The notes: generated by a model not told the origin, from the letters alone. A stretch of DNA of 64,000 nucleotides from Streptacidiphilus sp. PB12-B1b (GCF_014084125.1 NZ_CP048405.1:7564001-7628000), one strand, 5' to 3'. Counted from the first letter of the stretch, positions 7,357 to 15,199 are shown. Translations and numbers: made by a program.

Positions 7357-7655
7357 CCAGCGGAGCTGTTCCAAGTTTCTCCCCTGTATCAAGGCACCCG
7401 GCGTCGCTGCCGCTCCGCCGGGCGCGGGGTCCGGCGCGCTCGCGCGCCGCTCCTGTCTCCGCCCCGCTCCGCGCGGCTCGCCGGACCCCGCGCCCGCAAG
7501 AGATAGGCCAAGGGGCATGCAGGGCGAACCCCGAGCGGCCAAGGGTAGTGCCGAGCGCAGTGGCTTCAGACGATGCCTCCGGCGGGGAACGCCCCGGCTC
7601 CGGGATGACCACGGTCCAGCCAGCGCGTTCAGGTTGGTTCTGGTTGAGGTGTGGA
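7357..7655. other. Non-coding region sharing blocks with the decayed AICE
   Basis: No gene is visible in this stretch. Two blocks recur in the non-coding region at 16628-16873 of the decayed AICE. One is a 26-base identity (7445-7470 and 16698-16723, core cgctcctgtctccgccccgc). The other is a diverged block starting tgcctccggcgggg (7574 here, 16810 there) and running about 50 bases through ggctccgggatg. Both copies lie downstream of the regulator genes of their element. Conservation without coding potential suggests a cis-acting replication or transfer site, such as an origin, clt or sti. It directly precedes the large palindrome at 7656-7808. Confidence 0.55.
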
Positions 7656-7808
7656 GCTGCTATCCCGTCTGCCGTCGCCCCAGGCAGAGCCGAGCAGGCC
7701 TGCCCCCTGGGTGTCCAGGTCGTACGTCCAGTAGGGCGCTCCACCTGGACACCCAGGGGGCAGGCCCGCTCCACCGAGGTGTGGGACGACGGCAGACGGG
7801 ATAGCAGC
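7656..7808. repeat. 153-bp nested palindrome, candidate single-strand origin (sti/sso)
   Basis: Two perfect inverted repeats are nested. The outer arms are 22 bases (7656-7677 with 7787-7808) and the inner arms are 24 bases (7697-7720 with 7743-7766), with a 22-base terminal loop (7721-7742) and imperfectly pairing spacers. There is no reading frame with coding character. Rolling-circle replicons of Streptomyces carry long folded non-coding regions (sti/sso) where lagging-strand synthesis begins, and element I has a RepSA-type initiator, so this is my best interpretation. A strong transcription block or a MITE-like insert is an alternative, but no target duplication is visible. Confidence 0.65.
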
Positions 7809-7965
7809 GGGCATCGTCGTGCCCTTGCGGAGCCGCACCTTCCACCTTGGCACGCCAGGCTGATCGGTAGCTATGTGGACAGAGTCTTTCGTGAGACTCC
7901 AGAGGCCAACGGATAGTTCTGCGATCACTGGGCATCGATCGGCAGAGCCGGCCATAATCCGGTAC

Positions 7966-8763
7966 ATGCCTGCGGATGCGAGTGACTACGACGAATCAAG
8001 AGCTCCCGATGGCACCCTCTGGTGGGAGTTGTCCTATCGGCCAGGCACGCAGCGACCATTTGGGCAGGTCGGTCGAGTTGCCGCCTATCTGTGGTTCCGC
8101 AAGGAACTAGGGGACACTTTCACAATGCGTGAGCTCCGCTCCGCCCTCGGATCAGATCTCGAAGGAAGCTCCGAGCATCTCAACCGGCGGCTGCGGGAAC
8201 TCCGGGATGCAGGGTGGGAAATTCCCTCCAATAAGGATGACCGCCAACTCCCGCCGGATACCTACCGGGTAGAGGTGAAGGGTGCCAAGCTTTGGATTGA
8301 CGAGGAACGCGCTGCTCAGCAGGCATTCAGGCCTTCTCAGCGTGTCCGGCGGATCGTTCTCGATCGTGACGGATCACGCTGCCGGGTATGCGGAATTGGG
8401 GTCGGTGAATCCTACCCAGGGGAGCCGAATGCTAAAGCCCGTCTTACGATTGGGCACCGTGTGCCTCAGGAAAGGCTTCGGTCTCGCGGTGCCGCCGATG
8501 ATATCGATAACTGGCGAACCGAGTGCTCGCGGTGCAATGAGACAGTTCGAAACGAACTTCCGGATCCCGAGCAGTACGACGAAGTAGTTGCCGAAATCAG
8601 GCAGCTCAGAACTGCAGAGCTCCGTCAGCTTTCTAGCTGGATGCAAAGTGGCGAACGAAGCCGATCGCGACTTGATCAAGCATACGATCGCGCCCGAAAT
8701 CTCTCACACAACGAGCGCGAACAGCTGATGTCATATCTGCAACGGACTTTGGGTGAATCCTAG
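7966..8763 (+). CDS. HNH-family restriction-type endonuclease
   Basis: A 265-residue protein if it starts at 7966 (MPADASDYDE). The C-terminal half holds a full HNH/zinc module: CRVCGIG, then LTIGHRVP (the catalytic His region), then DNWRTECSRCNETV. The N-terminal half is a winged-helix-like, charged region that may recognise DNA. A start at 7873 is possible but adds non-coding-like sequence; a CATAAT box about 9 bases before 7966 would fit leaderless expression. It converges on a cytosine methyltransferase, with both TAG stops sharing the palindrome CTAG (8760-8763). Together with Vsr at 10108 it forms a restriction-modification-repair cassette. Base composition is lower in GC than the neighbours. 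Confidence 0.85.
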   Translation: MPADASDYDESRAPDGTLWWELSYRPGTQRPFGQVGRVAAYLWFRKELGDTFTMRELRSALGSDLEGSSEHLNRRLRELRDAGWEIPSNKDDRQLPPDTYRVEVKGAKLWIDEERAAQQAFRPSQRVRRIVLDRDGSRCRVCGIGVGESYPGEPNAKARLTIGHRVPQERLRSRGAADDIDNWRTECSRCNETVRNELPDPEQYDEVVAEIRQLRTAELRQLSSWMQSGERSRSRLDQAYDRARNLSHNEREQLMSYLQRTLGES

Positions 8764-10016
8764 CTAATGCGCGAACGCTCCTCGGCAAATCGTGCATGCC
8801 GCTCATGGTCGGCCTGGCCAGTGAATCCCTTGAAGCCCGTGAGCTGATACGCGCGGCCCTCGATCTGCTCTACTTCATCGATTACAAAGTCTCGAGCAAG
8901 AGTTGCCATCCGTCGCTCGAAAGTCGCGGAATCAATCTTCTCGCCGGACAGCTTGACCAATTCTCTTTCGGTCAGGAAAGTTGAAGTCGCCTTTAGTGCA
9001 AGATAGAGGTGATCATGCATGACTTCGTTCTCTACATCAGCAACGTCTTTGGGCTGACCCTTGCGATTCAATGCATTCGCGATTGATGTGCCCACTGCGC
9101 GGGCCACCGGCGGCGGAAAAGCGTTTCCAATCTGACGGTAACGAGTAGTCTTACGGCCCGTGAAAGTCCACTCATATGCTGGTTCAGCGCCCCAGCCTTG
9201 GATGCGGGCGACCATCTCGGTCGTGAGCTTTGGGACAAAGTACCGAGGATGAGAGGAGTTTGGCGGCGCATCGGCCACTCCGAGGGCGTCCACTCCAAGG
9301 GCACGCCAAGCTGCCTTCGCCCGTGTCGGTCCCAGGTCAGCGCCACCGTGCTTTTTGGAGCCGCCAACGATGGTCGGAGCAATGCCAGTCGCGCCCTTCG
9401 CCCAGTCGGCAGCTCCGGACCAACCATCTGCCGCCATTAGCTCATAAAGGGCGCTTCCCACAGACCCAACGAACGGCGATTCGTCTGGCCATTCGAACCA
9501 CTGCGCATCTTCATGCCGCATAGCAACTAGGACGAAACGAGGACGCAGCTGAGGCGTCCCGTAGTCGCTGGCGTGCAGTAGCTTCCAGTCGGACCAGTAA
9601 CCCAGTTCCTTCAGTCGGTCCTTGACGTGCTGACGGTAGGCCGAAAAACGTGGCATAGATAGGCCGCGTACGTTTTCCAGGAGAAGCGCCCGCGGCTTTA
9701 CATTGCCCGCAAGTTCAACGGCCCACGCAAAGAGATCACGTTCGTCCGCGGCGCCGAGCTGCTTACCGGCAATCGAAAACGGAGGGCATGGGACGCCACC
9801 AGCGAGGAGGTCGATTCCCACGTATTCCTTCGGATTCCAGACGCTTTCGTCGGCAACGTCACCAGAACGTACATCCCATTCCCTGTTTGCGCGAAGCGTG
9901 GCCACAGCGTTCTGGTCAAGCTCGACAGCCAAGGCATGGTCAAAGCCTGCCAGTTCAAGACCGAGCGCCTGTCCTCCAGCGCCCGCACAGATCTCCAGGG
10001 CGGACAGATCAGCCAC
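8760..10016 (-). CDS. DNA (cytosine-5-)-methyltransferase
   Basis: A 418-residue C5-cytosine methyltransferase that transfers a methyl group from S-adenosylmethionine to cytosine in its target site. Visible motifs are I (EICAGAGGQALGLELAGF), IV with the catalytic cysteine (GGVPCPPFS, Cys77), VI (LLLENVRGL, 114-116), VIII (QLRPRF) and IX/X (RYRQIGNAFPPPVA). About 95 residues follow motif X, a C-terminal extension not seen in minimal enzymes. GTG 10016 has a GGAGG site seven bases upstream. It converges on the HNH nuclease and diverges from Vsr across a 91-bp promoter region. It most likely protects the host from the HNH nuclease. Its recognition sequence cannot be predicted. Confidence 0.93.
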   Translation of the reverse strand: MADLSALEICAGAGGQALGLELAGFDHALAVELDQNAVATLRANREWDVRSGDVADESVWNPKEYVGIDLLAGGVPCPPFSIAGKQLGAADERDLFAWAVELAGNVKPRALLLENVRGLSMPRFSAYRQHVKDRLKELGYWSDWKLLHASDYGTPQLRPRFVLVAMRHEDAQWFEWPDESPFVGSVGSALYELMAADGWSGAADWAKGATGIAPTIVGGSKKHGGADLGPTRAKAAWRALGVDALGVADAPPNSSHPRYFVPKLTTEMVARIQGWGAEPAYEWTFTGRKTTRYRQIGNAFPPPVARAVGTSIANALNRKGQPKDVADVENEVMHDHLYLALKATSTFLTERELVKLSGEKIDSATFERRMATLARDFVIDEVEQIEGRAYQLTGFKGFTGQADHERHARFAEERSRIS

Positions 10017-10107
10017 GCTCGTACCTCCGGATCGGGACCTACAACAGGACTACTATCCTGTCTCATCGAACACCACGCGTCTGACACTCGTGAGTACGAT
10101 GTGACTG

Positions 10108-10581
10108 ATGGCCCACAGTAGCGATCCAACTGCCTTGCAGCCTCCGACGCCAGGCCGCTCGCGCAACATGGCTGCGATCAAGCGCAGGGACACCAAGCCT
10201 GAGCGCGAGATCCGCTCGCTGCTGCATGGTGCAGGCAAGCGGTACCGCGTCGATGTTCGCCTGGACCTGGATGGCGTGCGCCCCCGGCCGGACATCCTGT
10301 TCACTCGTGCGAAGGTTGCCGTCTTCGTTGACGGCTGTTTTTGGCACTGCTGCCCCGAGCACGGCCGACAGCCAGGCGTGAACGGTCAGTACTGGGGGCC
10401 AAAGCTTGAGCGTAACGTCGCCCGTGACCGAGCTGCAGATGAGGCCCTTACGGCAGCAGGATGGACCGTTGTGCGCGTCTGGGAGCATGAAGTGCCCACC
10501 GAGGCAACATGGCGCATCATCCGGGCGCTCGACACCAAGAGTGAGTCAGCCCCACCCAAGCTGAGGCCGACCAGTGAGTGA
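10108..10581 (+). CDS. vsr: Very short patch repair endonuclease Vsr
   Basis: A 157-residue Vsr endonuclease that nicks next to T:G mismatches arising when 5-methylcytosine deaminates. The family signature is intact: MAAIKRRDTKPE near the N terminus, the catalytic Asp in RPDILF (D62), FVDGCFWHCCPEHG with the metal-site His, NVARDRAAD, and a C-terminal GWTVVRVWEHE. Vsr genes accompany C5-methyltransferases, so the neighbour at 8760-10016 creates the lesion that this enzyme repairs. The ATG at 10108 lacks a strong ribosome binding site. A bacterial-type single-domain enzyme of normal length. Confidence 0.93.
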   Translation: MAHSSDPTALQPPTPGRSRNMAAIKRRDTKPEREIRSLLHGAGKRYRVDVRLDLDGVRPRPDILFTRAKVAVFVDGCFWHCCPEHGRQPGVNGQYWGPKLERNVARDRAADEALTAAGWTVVRVWEHEVPTEATWRIIRALDTKSESAPPKLRPTSE

Positions 10582-10731
10582 TTGTACGTGCGTGCCCCCG
10601 GCGTGCCCCTTGGGGCGGAGCCAGGCGGTAAACCACGGGAACCCGCGGCACATTTGATCATGTGATGCTACGCGTACGGCGGGGCTAACGTGCAGGTCAA
10701 AGCTGGTTTCCCCCGGCTGGTTCGGCAACGC

Positions 10732-10775
10732 TTCCCAAGCTCAGAGCGCGAGTTCGATTCTCGTCACCCGCTCCA
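10732..10775 (+). repeat. att site: 3' end of tRNA-Gly(CCC), right end of element I
   Basis: This 44-bp stretch is the 3' part of a glycine tRNA: the anticodon loop cttCCCaag, the T-arm gcgagttcgattctcgt and the acceptor strand cacccgctcca. It is identical to 13410-13453. No matching 5' half (starting near gcgggtg) lies upstream, so it is not a working tRNA gene but the att copy left by integration of an AICE into the tRNA 3' end. The preceding gap 10582-10731 holds no gene but has the tandem cgtgcccccggcgtgcccc (10588-10607), possibly integrase arm-type sites. Confidence 0.85.
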
Positions 10776-10780
10776 ATACA

Positions 10781-10807
10781 AAGCCCCAGGCCAGTAGCCC
10801 GGGGCTT
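10781..10807. terminator. Hairpin just after the first att copy
   Basis: Arms aagcccc (10781-10787) and ggggctt (10801-10807) pair over 7 bases with a 13-base loop, five bases beyond the att copy. It could end transcription from a tRNA reconstituted at this site, or be the 3' hairpin of the previously inserted segment. The gap 10808-10850 holds nothing else. Confidence 0.4.
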
Positions 10808-10850
10808 GCTCGTAGTCCAGCCAATTTCGAGGCTCCGCACCATAGCTGAC

Positions 10851-11792
10851 CTACTCGACCGGCTGCTTCTCCAGGCGCGCGGCGAGTTCCGCCAAGTCGG
10901 TGAAATCCAGCTCCCGGCCGCCGGATCCCGGCAGGAGGACATGGAGCGGGCGCGTCCACGGGGCGGGGACGGCGTCGAGTCCGTAGACCGCGCCGGCGAG
11001 GCCGCCGGTGACGGCTGCGACGGTGTCGGTGTCGCCACCGAGGTCGACAGCGGTGCGGAGGGCGGCGTCGAAGGAGGTGGTGGTGCGTAGGGCCCAGACA
11101 GCGGAGCCGAGGCAGGGCCAGACGGCGCCGTTGAACTCGGTGGCCTGGTCGGGGTGCCAGTCGGGGGCCAGGACGACGGCGTAGCGCTCGCGCTGGTCCG
11201 GGTCGATCAGGGGCAGGATGTCGGGCAGGGCGGCGAGGGGGTCGTCGCCGTCCAGGGCGATGCGGACGAGTTCGTGGAAGATCGCGGTGCCCTCCCAGGC
11301 GGCCGGGTCTCCGTGGGTAAGGGCGGCGATGCGGCGGGCCGCGTCCATAGTGGTCTGCTGCCCGGAGCGGGCGAAGTAGACGGCGGAGGTCGTGGCGCGC
11401 ATCAGCGAGCCATTGCCCGCGGCGCGGTGGTGGGTCTGGAAGTGAACGGCGGCGGCTTGGTCCCAGGGGTAGCCGTTGGTCAGCACGCTCTCGGTCTGGA
11501 GGCCGATGTCCATGGGGTCGTCGGTGGCCCAGCGCTGGAAGCGGTCGAAGATGTCCGGTAGGTCCAGGCCGCCGCGCTCCAGCAGGGATTCGGCGAGGTG
11601 GACGGCCATCTGGGTGTCGTCGGTGGCCTCGCCGGGTTCCCAGCTTCCACCTCCGCACATCTCCTTGTCGGGGTCCGGTTGCGGGAAGCGCTTGGAGAAC
11701 GTGCGTTCCCTGCTGAACTCGAAGGGCGCACCGAGCGCGTCACCGACCGCCGAGCCAACGACGGCACCTGTCACCCGCTGGTTGCGATCCAT
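10851..11792 (-). CDS. ADP-ribosylglycohydrolase family protein
   Basis: A 313-residue protein of the DraG/ARH family, which removes ADP-ribose from modified proteins or nucleic acids using two metal ions. The metal-binding motifs are present: GSAVGDALGAPFE near residue 13, ATDDTQMA at about 57, GNGSLMRA at about 127, and GGDTDTVA at about 251. Length is normal. There is no dinitrogenase partner nearby, so nitrogenase control is unlikely. The gene lies in att-flanked segment II beside a HAD-like and a DUF6928 gene. Reversal of a toxin- or phage-linked ADP-ribosylation, or metabolite clean-up, are open possibilities. Confidence 0.85.
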   Translation of the reverse strand: MDRNQRVTGAVVGSAVGDALGAPFEFSRERTFSKRFPQPDPDKEMCGGGSWEPGEATDDTQMAVHLAESLLERGGLDLPDIFDRFQRWATDDPMDIGLQTESVLTNGYPWDQAAAVHFQTHHRAAGNGSLMRATTSAVYFARSGQQTTMDAARRIAALTHGDPAAWEGTAIFHELVRIALDGDDPLAALPDILPLIDPDQRERYAVVLAPDWHPDQATEFNGAVWPCLGSAVWALRTTTSFDAALRTAVDLGGDTDTVAAVTGGLAGAVYGLDAVPAPWTRPLHVLLPGSGGRELDFTDLAELAARLEKQPVE

Positions 11793-11853
11793 GGCGGCAG
11801 CCTAGATGCGGTGGGCAGGGGACGGCACGGGGGTTTCTGACACGGGCCGGTGT

Positions 11854-12384
11854 TCAGTGTGGGCCGAGTGCGGCGGCCCATGCGGTGAGCGCGGTGAAGT
11901 CGTCCGGCAGCAGGCCGAAGCTGGGGTCGATGCGTCGGAGCAGGCTGGGGCCGCGGTGGTGGGCGGTTGCCCAGGCACGGTCTGCGTCGGTGATTTCGTC
12001 GTCCACCCAGGCGAACGGTCGGTCGGCGGCCCAGGCCAGCAGCGGGCGCGTCTTCCAGTGCAGTGCGCCAAACTCGTCGTCGTCCGAGGGGTCTGGCCAG
12101 TCCACCACCGGAAGCTGCGGCAGTCCGAGGCGGGGCGCGACGCACTCGTTGGCGTCGGCCATCCAGGTCGTGGCCCAGACCAGTTCGTACGGCAGGGCCG
12201 CGAGGAGGGGGCCGAGCGCGGGATCGATTCTGGCAAGGAGTGGGTTCGCGCTGACGCCCCGTAGTTCGGGCGGGGTCCGGTACGTCGGATACCCGTCCGG
12301 GAGTTGCTCCGGTGTCGCCCCGAAGGGGATGAGCGGTCCGTCGACGTCGAGGAAGAGCAGTGGGGGCAGTACTGGGCTGGTCAC
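11854..12384 (-). CDS. HAD-like hydrolase domain protein
   Basis: A 176-residue protein starting with GTG. HAD motif I is LLFLDVDGPLIPF (nucleophile Asp within DVDG), a motif II-like Thr is in VWATTWMADAN, and the C-terminal acidic motif is AWVDDE. The family contains phosphatases and phosphotransferases; this subgroup, with the 'W.T.W...AN' stretch, is common in Streptomyces and lacks a known substrate. It lies in segment II between the ADP-ribosylglycohydrolase and DUF6928 genes, all on the minus strand with gaps of 61 and 25 bases. Confidence 0.78.
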   Translation of the reverse strand: MTSPVLPPLLFLDVDGPLIPFGATPEQLPDGYPTYRTPPELRGVSANPLLARIDPALGPLLAALPYELVWATTWMADANECVAPRLGLPQLPVVDWPDPSDDDEFGALHWKTRPLLAWAADRPFAWVDDEITDADRAWATAHHRGPSLLRRIDPSFGLLPDDFTALTAWAAALGPH

Positions 12385-12409
12385 GGCTGCACGGTAGCCG
12401 TTCAGCGGT

Positions 12410-13165
12410 CTATGCGCCGGCCGACGTGGTGATTGAGCCGTCGGGATTGAAGCGGAGGATCCGAGGTGGGCCCATGGACTTCACGGCCCGTTCGAGAGCG
12501 GCTCGCGCCAGTGCTGGATCGGGGGCGTGGGGGGCGGTCACCCGGTAGCCGTTCAGTGGGATGGTGTACGGGTCCACATCGTCTGGGTGCGGCTGGCCCT
12601 CCAGGATGAATCCGGCCAAGGTGCGCAGGGCGTCCTCGCCGAGTTCGAGGGGATGGAACGGCAGCGGATACGGTTCCTCGTCCTCCCAGTCGGGGTCGGG
12701 GTCCACCGGGTGCTGACCGGCCCAGTACGGCGCTTCGAAGGCGTAGGGCGTCCCGATGTTCTCCATGATTCCGCTGTCGGGGGACAGGCTGAGGGAGCGG
12801 ATGAGCCGGCCGTCCTCCCAGACCGCGAAGGTGAGTGCGTCCACCACGCTGTGCATGGCGTGCAGGACGAGTCTCCGACCGGCGCTCGCCTCGACAAGGT
12901 GAGCGGGCAACTCGGACGGGAGGTAGTCCATCCACTGGCGGTCGCAGATGACCTCCGCGTCCTCAAAGGCGGCCAGGTAGGAGACTCCATCGGGTGGGTA
13001 GGTCCCGTCGCCGAGAGTGTTGCCGTCTGCGGACTGAATCTCGCAGCCCGGGTGGACGCGGGCGAGAAGTGCGGCCGTGCGGCGGGCGTCCATCGTTGTC
13101 GCTCGCCGCAGGGCGTCGGCCGCCGCACCGTGCGAATAGATCAGCAATCCCGTTTTCGCGCCCAT
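12410..13165 (-). CDS. DUF6928 family protein
   Basis: A 251-residue protein starting MGAKTGLLIYSHG and containing the stretches SLSPDSGIMENIG and MHSVVDALTFAVWEDG, which I recognise from the uncharacterised DUF6928 family of actinobacteria. No catalytic motif, signal peptide or membrane segment is visible. ATG 13165 is the natural start. It is the first gene of the three-gene minus-strand group in segment II. The gap from 13166 to the att copy at 13410 holds no gene. Confidence 0.75.
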   Translation of the reverse strand: MGAKTGLLIYSHGAAADALRRATTMDARRTAALLARVHPGCEIQSADGNTLGDGTYPPDGVSYLAAFEDAEVICDRQWMDYLPSELPAHLVEASAGRRLVLHAMHSVVDALTFAVWEDGRLIRSLSLSPDSGIMENIGTPYAFEAPYWAGQHPVDPDPDWEDEEPYPLPFHPLELGEDALRTLAGFILEGQPHPDDVDPYTIPLNGYRVTAPHAPDPALARAALERAVKSMGPPRILRFNPDGSITTSAGA

Positions 13166-13409
13166 GAACTACGCCTTCCCCCAGAGGACTCACGCGCAGC
13201 CGCACGTGCCAGCAACAAGCTACCGATCAGGGCTGACATCGCAGGGTGCCCCTTCCGTATCGACCCTCCCCGAAGCTCGGCGCACCACCCGCGCACCGGT
13301 AGGAGCGGTACGCAGGAGTCAACAGTGGCCATGGCCGACCCTTGATCGGGGCGACATGGTGGAGGCTGTATCGCCCTGACCTGGGGAAATGCGGTCAAGG
13401 ATCTTGAGA

Positions 13410-13453
13410 TTCCCAAGCTCAGAGCGCGAGTTCGATTCTCGTCACCCGCTCCA
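13410..13453 (+). repeat. Second att copy: 3' end of tRNA-Gly(CCC)
   Basis: Identical over 44 bases to 10732-10775 and in the same orientation, again without a tRNA 5' half. The two copies bound segment II (2.68 kb), which has no integrase. Downstream lies the decayed AICE. Perfect identity between copies suggests either recent insertion or that att identity is maintained by recombination. Confidence 0.85.
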
Positions 13454-13459
13454 CAGAAA

Positions 13460-13496
13460 AGGCCCGGCCTAGGGACATGATCCCCAGGCCGGGCCT
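13460..13496. terminator. Bidirectional hairpin after the second att copy
   Basis: Perfect 11-bp arms (aggcccggcct at 13460-13470 and aggccgggcct at 13486-13496) with a 15-base loop. It is preceded by aaaa and followed by cttt, so it could work in both directions. It insulates the att copy from the tra remnant. Nothing else is seen between 13497 and 13552. Confidence 0.65.
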
Positions 13497-13552
13497 CTTT
13501 GCTGTTCGAGCGCAAATCATCGGCCGCGCCCCTTGCGCGCTCCTCGTAGCAA

Positions 13553-13873
13553 TCACCGTTCCTCGGGCTGCCCAACCGTTCCCCGACCGCGCATGCCGGT
13601 CGAGGTCGGACAGATCCCCGCGTGCGGCTGAACCGGCCGTACCTCGCGGCGGGCGGTGGCCCGGTCGGGCATGACACGCGGTCTGGACGGTGCGACGGTC
13701 AGCCCGCACGCGTCCATGACCGAGCCGTAGGAACCCAGCAGCCGCGCGGTGGAGAGCGGCAGGCCGACTGTGCACCAGTAGGCGGCGGGGCGCTGGGCCC
13801 GGAGGTAGGCAGCCCCACCACCGAGCGCGGCGACCGGACCACCCACCTCCATGAGCGTCAGTAGGTCCGACAT
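13553..13873 (-). pseudogene. traSA remnant (N-terminal fragment only)
   Basis: A 106-codon frame whose N-terminal part matches the start of TraSA at 3916-5295. Compare CTVGLPLSTARLLGSYGS and MDACGLTVAPSRPR here with ALVGLPLVLVRFAATYRS and MEACGLTVPPSRLR there. Homology continues to PTSTGMRGR and then stops, before the Walker A motif, so the ATPase motor is gone. The fragment follows the SCO3933-like gene with the same spacing as in element I (5 versus 7 bases). A deletion evidently removed the rest of traSA plus spd, rep, xis and int up to the att site. Confidence 0.8.
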
Positions 13874-13877
13874 TCCG

Positions 13878-14228
13878 TCAGGCCCCGATCGCCATCGGGA
13901 AAGCACCGGCCATCACGGCTGTGGCACGGAACGCGATGCCGTGCCGCTGCTGGCCGTTGAACGTGCTCTCCCACGGGCGGGCCACCAGACCGGGCAGCGA
14001 GACCGGCGAACCGAGGGCCAGGCCCTCTCCCACCCCGCTCTCCGGAATAGTGACCTTGATCAGCGAGGACTCCCCGTCCTCGATGTAGACGACCCCGACC
14101 GTCTTCAGCGTCTCGCCGCTGACGGCGTCCTTGGCGATCTCGCCGGTCTGCCGGTTCTTGACCTTGGTCTCCGGGGCCTCGGTCAGCAGGATCGTTGCCG
14201 ACGAGGTCTCAACTCGAATGGAACGCAA
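13878..14228 (-). CDS. SCO3933 family regulatory protein, second copy
   Basis: A 116-residue paralogue of the protein at 5302-5649, sharing MRSI, KxRxTGE and LVARPWESTF. It starts with TTG at 14228 after a GAGGAG ribosome binding site, an unusual start codon. It is followed by the truncated traSA. Its promoter region contains two KorSA-type palindromes (14251-14270 and 14326-14346), so it is expected to be repressed by the neighbouring GntR protein. The frame is intact, unlike the tra gene after it. Confidence 0.78.
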   Translation of the reverse strand: MRSIRVETSSATILLTEAPETKVKNRQTGEIAKDAVSGETLKTVGVVYIEDGESSLIKVTIPESGVGEGLALGSPVSLPGLVARPWESTFNGQQRHGIAFRATAVMAGAFPMAIGA

Positions 14229-14250
14229 CGCCTTCTCCTCATCAAGACAG

Positions 14251-14270
14251 CTACTCGTCTATACAAGTAA
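14251..14270. promoter_or_regulatory. KorSA-type operator 1
   Basis: The sequence ctactcgtctatacaagtaa contains the half-palindrome ACTCGTCTAtaCAAGT. It lies 23 bases upstream of the TTG start of the SCO3933-like gene, over its expected promoter. The same core recurs at 14326 and 15214. GntR/KorSA proteins bind such CTTGTCTAGACAAG-type palindromes. Confidence 0.65.
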
Positions 14271-14325
14271 CACTGGTTGCAACCGGCGAAGCTGGCTGCG
14301 GGAACCACTGTGCCACGGGAGTCAG

Positions 14326-14346
14326 CTACTCGTCTAGATAAGTTGG
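14326..14346. promoter_or_regulatory. KorSA-type operator 2
   Basis: ctactcgtctagataagttgg, with the symmetric core ACTCGTCTAGATAAGT. It lies in the intergenic region between the SCO3933-like gene and the KorSA stop, 55 bases from operator 1 measured at the cgtcta core. Paired sites suggest cooperative repression or DNA looping. Confidence 0.65.
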
Positions 14347-14410
14347 CGTGTTGCCGTGTACGAGTTCCAGGAGATGACACCGGCGACCCCGCTGGCGCCC
14401 CCATCGACCC

Positions 14411-15199
14411 TCAGGTGGCAGGCAGTTGGTAGGCGAGAACATAGGCGTCCGCCGCCATCAGCGTGTCGCAGACCTCCACCGGACGGCCCTCGGTGTCGTA
14501 CGCCGTGCGGATCAGGTGGATCACCGGTACTCCGGACGCCAGGCGGAGCGTCTTGACCTCCTCCGGGGTGGGCATGCGGGCGCTGACCTCCTCATCGAAG
14601 TGGTCGAGGCGGTGGCCCAGCTCTTCGAGGCGGGCGTAGATGCCACCGGGGCCCGGGTTGGGCTCGGCGATCGGCGTGTTCCGCGCCAGGTCGAGCGGGA
14701 GGTACGACACGGCGAACTCGACCGGCCGCCCGTCGAGCAGGTAGCGGCGACGCCGCGCGAGGACCTTGCGGGCACCCCCCAGGCGAGTAGCGATGTCCTG
14801 GGACGGCTTCTCTTCGCGCACCACCAGGCCGTCGACCTCGGCGTGGCCCCCGACCGCTTCCGCTTCCACGGTGAAGGCCGACTTGCCCTGCTCGCGGTGC
14901 CGGCGGGCGAAGCGGTCGGAGGCGAGGCGCCGGACCGGGGGGCGCGGGCGGACGAACACGCCCTTGCCGTGCTCCGACGCAACCAACCCCTCCCCCTGGA
15001 GGACCGAGATCGAGTTGCGGATGGTCATCCGCGATACGCCGTAGTGCTCGATCAGCTCCGTTTCGGAGGGGAGCTTGTCCCCCTCGGCGAAACGCCCCTT
15101 GTCGATCGCCTCACGCAGCTGGTCAGCGATCTGGCGGAACACGGCGCGGTCGCTGGTCGCATCAAGCGCACCGAGCAGGCCGGAGGAGAGAGGCGGCAT
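14411..15199 (-). CDS. korSA: GntR-family transfer repressor KorSA-like
   Basis: A 262-residue GntR/HutC-type regulator. The N-terminal winged HTH (residues about 15-85, with KLPSETELIEHYGVSRMTIR) binds DNA, and the C-terminal UTRA-like domain (about 100-255, including RRRYLLDGRPVEFAVSY) binds an effector. In pSAM2, KorSA represses the activator and transfer genes. ATG 15199 has AAGGAG five bases upstream; a GTG two codons earlier is less likely. Three matching palindromes lie around it (14251, 14326, 15214), covering its own promoter, the Nudix gene and the SCO3933-like gene. The frame is intact although its target tra gene is destroyed. Confidence 0.88.
   Translation of the reverse strand: MPPLSSGLLGALDATSDRAVFRQIADQLREAIDKGRFAEGDKLPSETELIEHYGVSRMTIRNSISVLQGEGLVASEHGKGVFVRPRPPVRRLASDRFARRHREQGKSAFTVEAEAVGGHAEVDGLVVREEKPSQDIATRLGGARKVLARRRRYLLDGRPVEFAVSYLPLDLARNTPIAEPNPGPGGIYARLEELGHRLDHFDEEVSARMPTPEEVKTLRLASGVPVIHLIRTAYDTEGRPVEVCDTLMAADAYVLAYQLPAT

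Noticed and set aside
7873-7965. Longer start for the HNH nuclease
   Set aside because: The extra 31 residues lack coding bias and have no ribosome binding site; a -10-like CATAAT lies just before ATG 7966.
10684-10776. A functional tRNA-Gly gene
   Set aside because: Only the anticodon-to-acceptor 3' half is present; the 5' acceptor strand and D-arm are missing at both complete copies.
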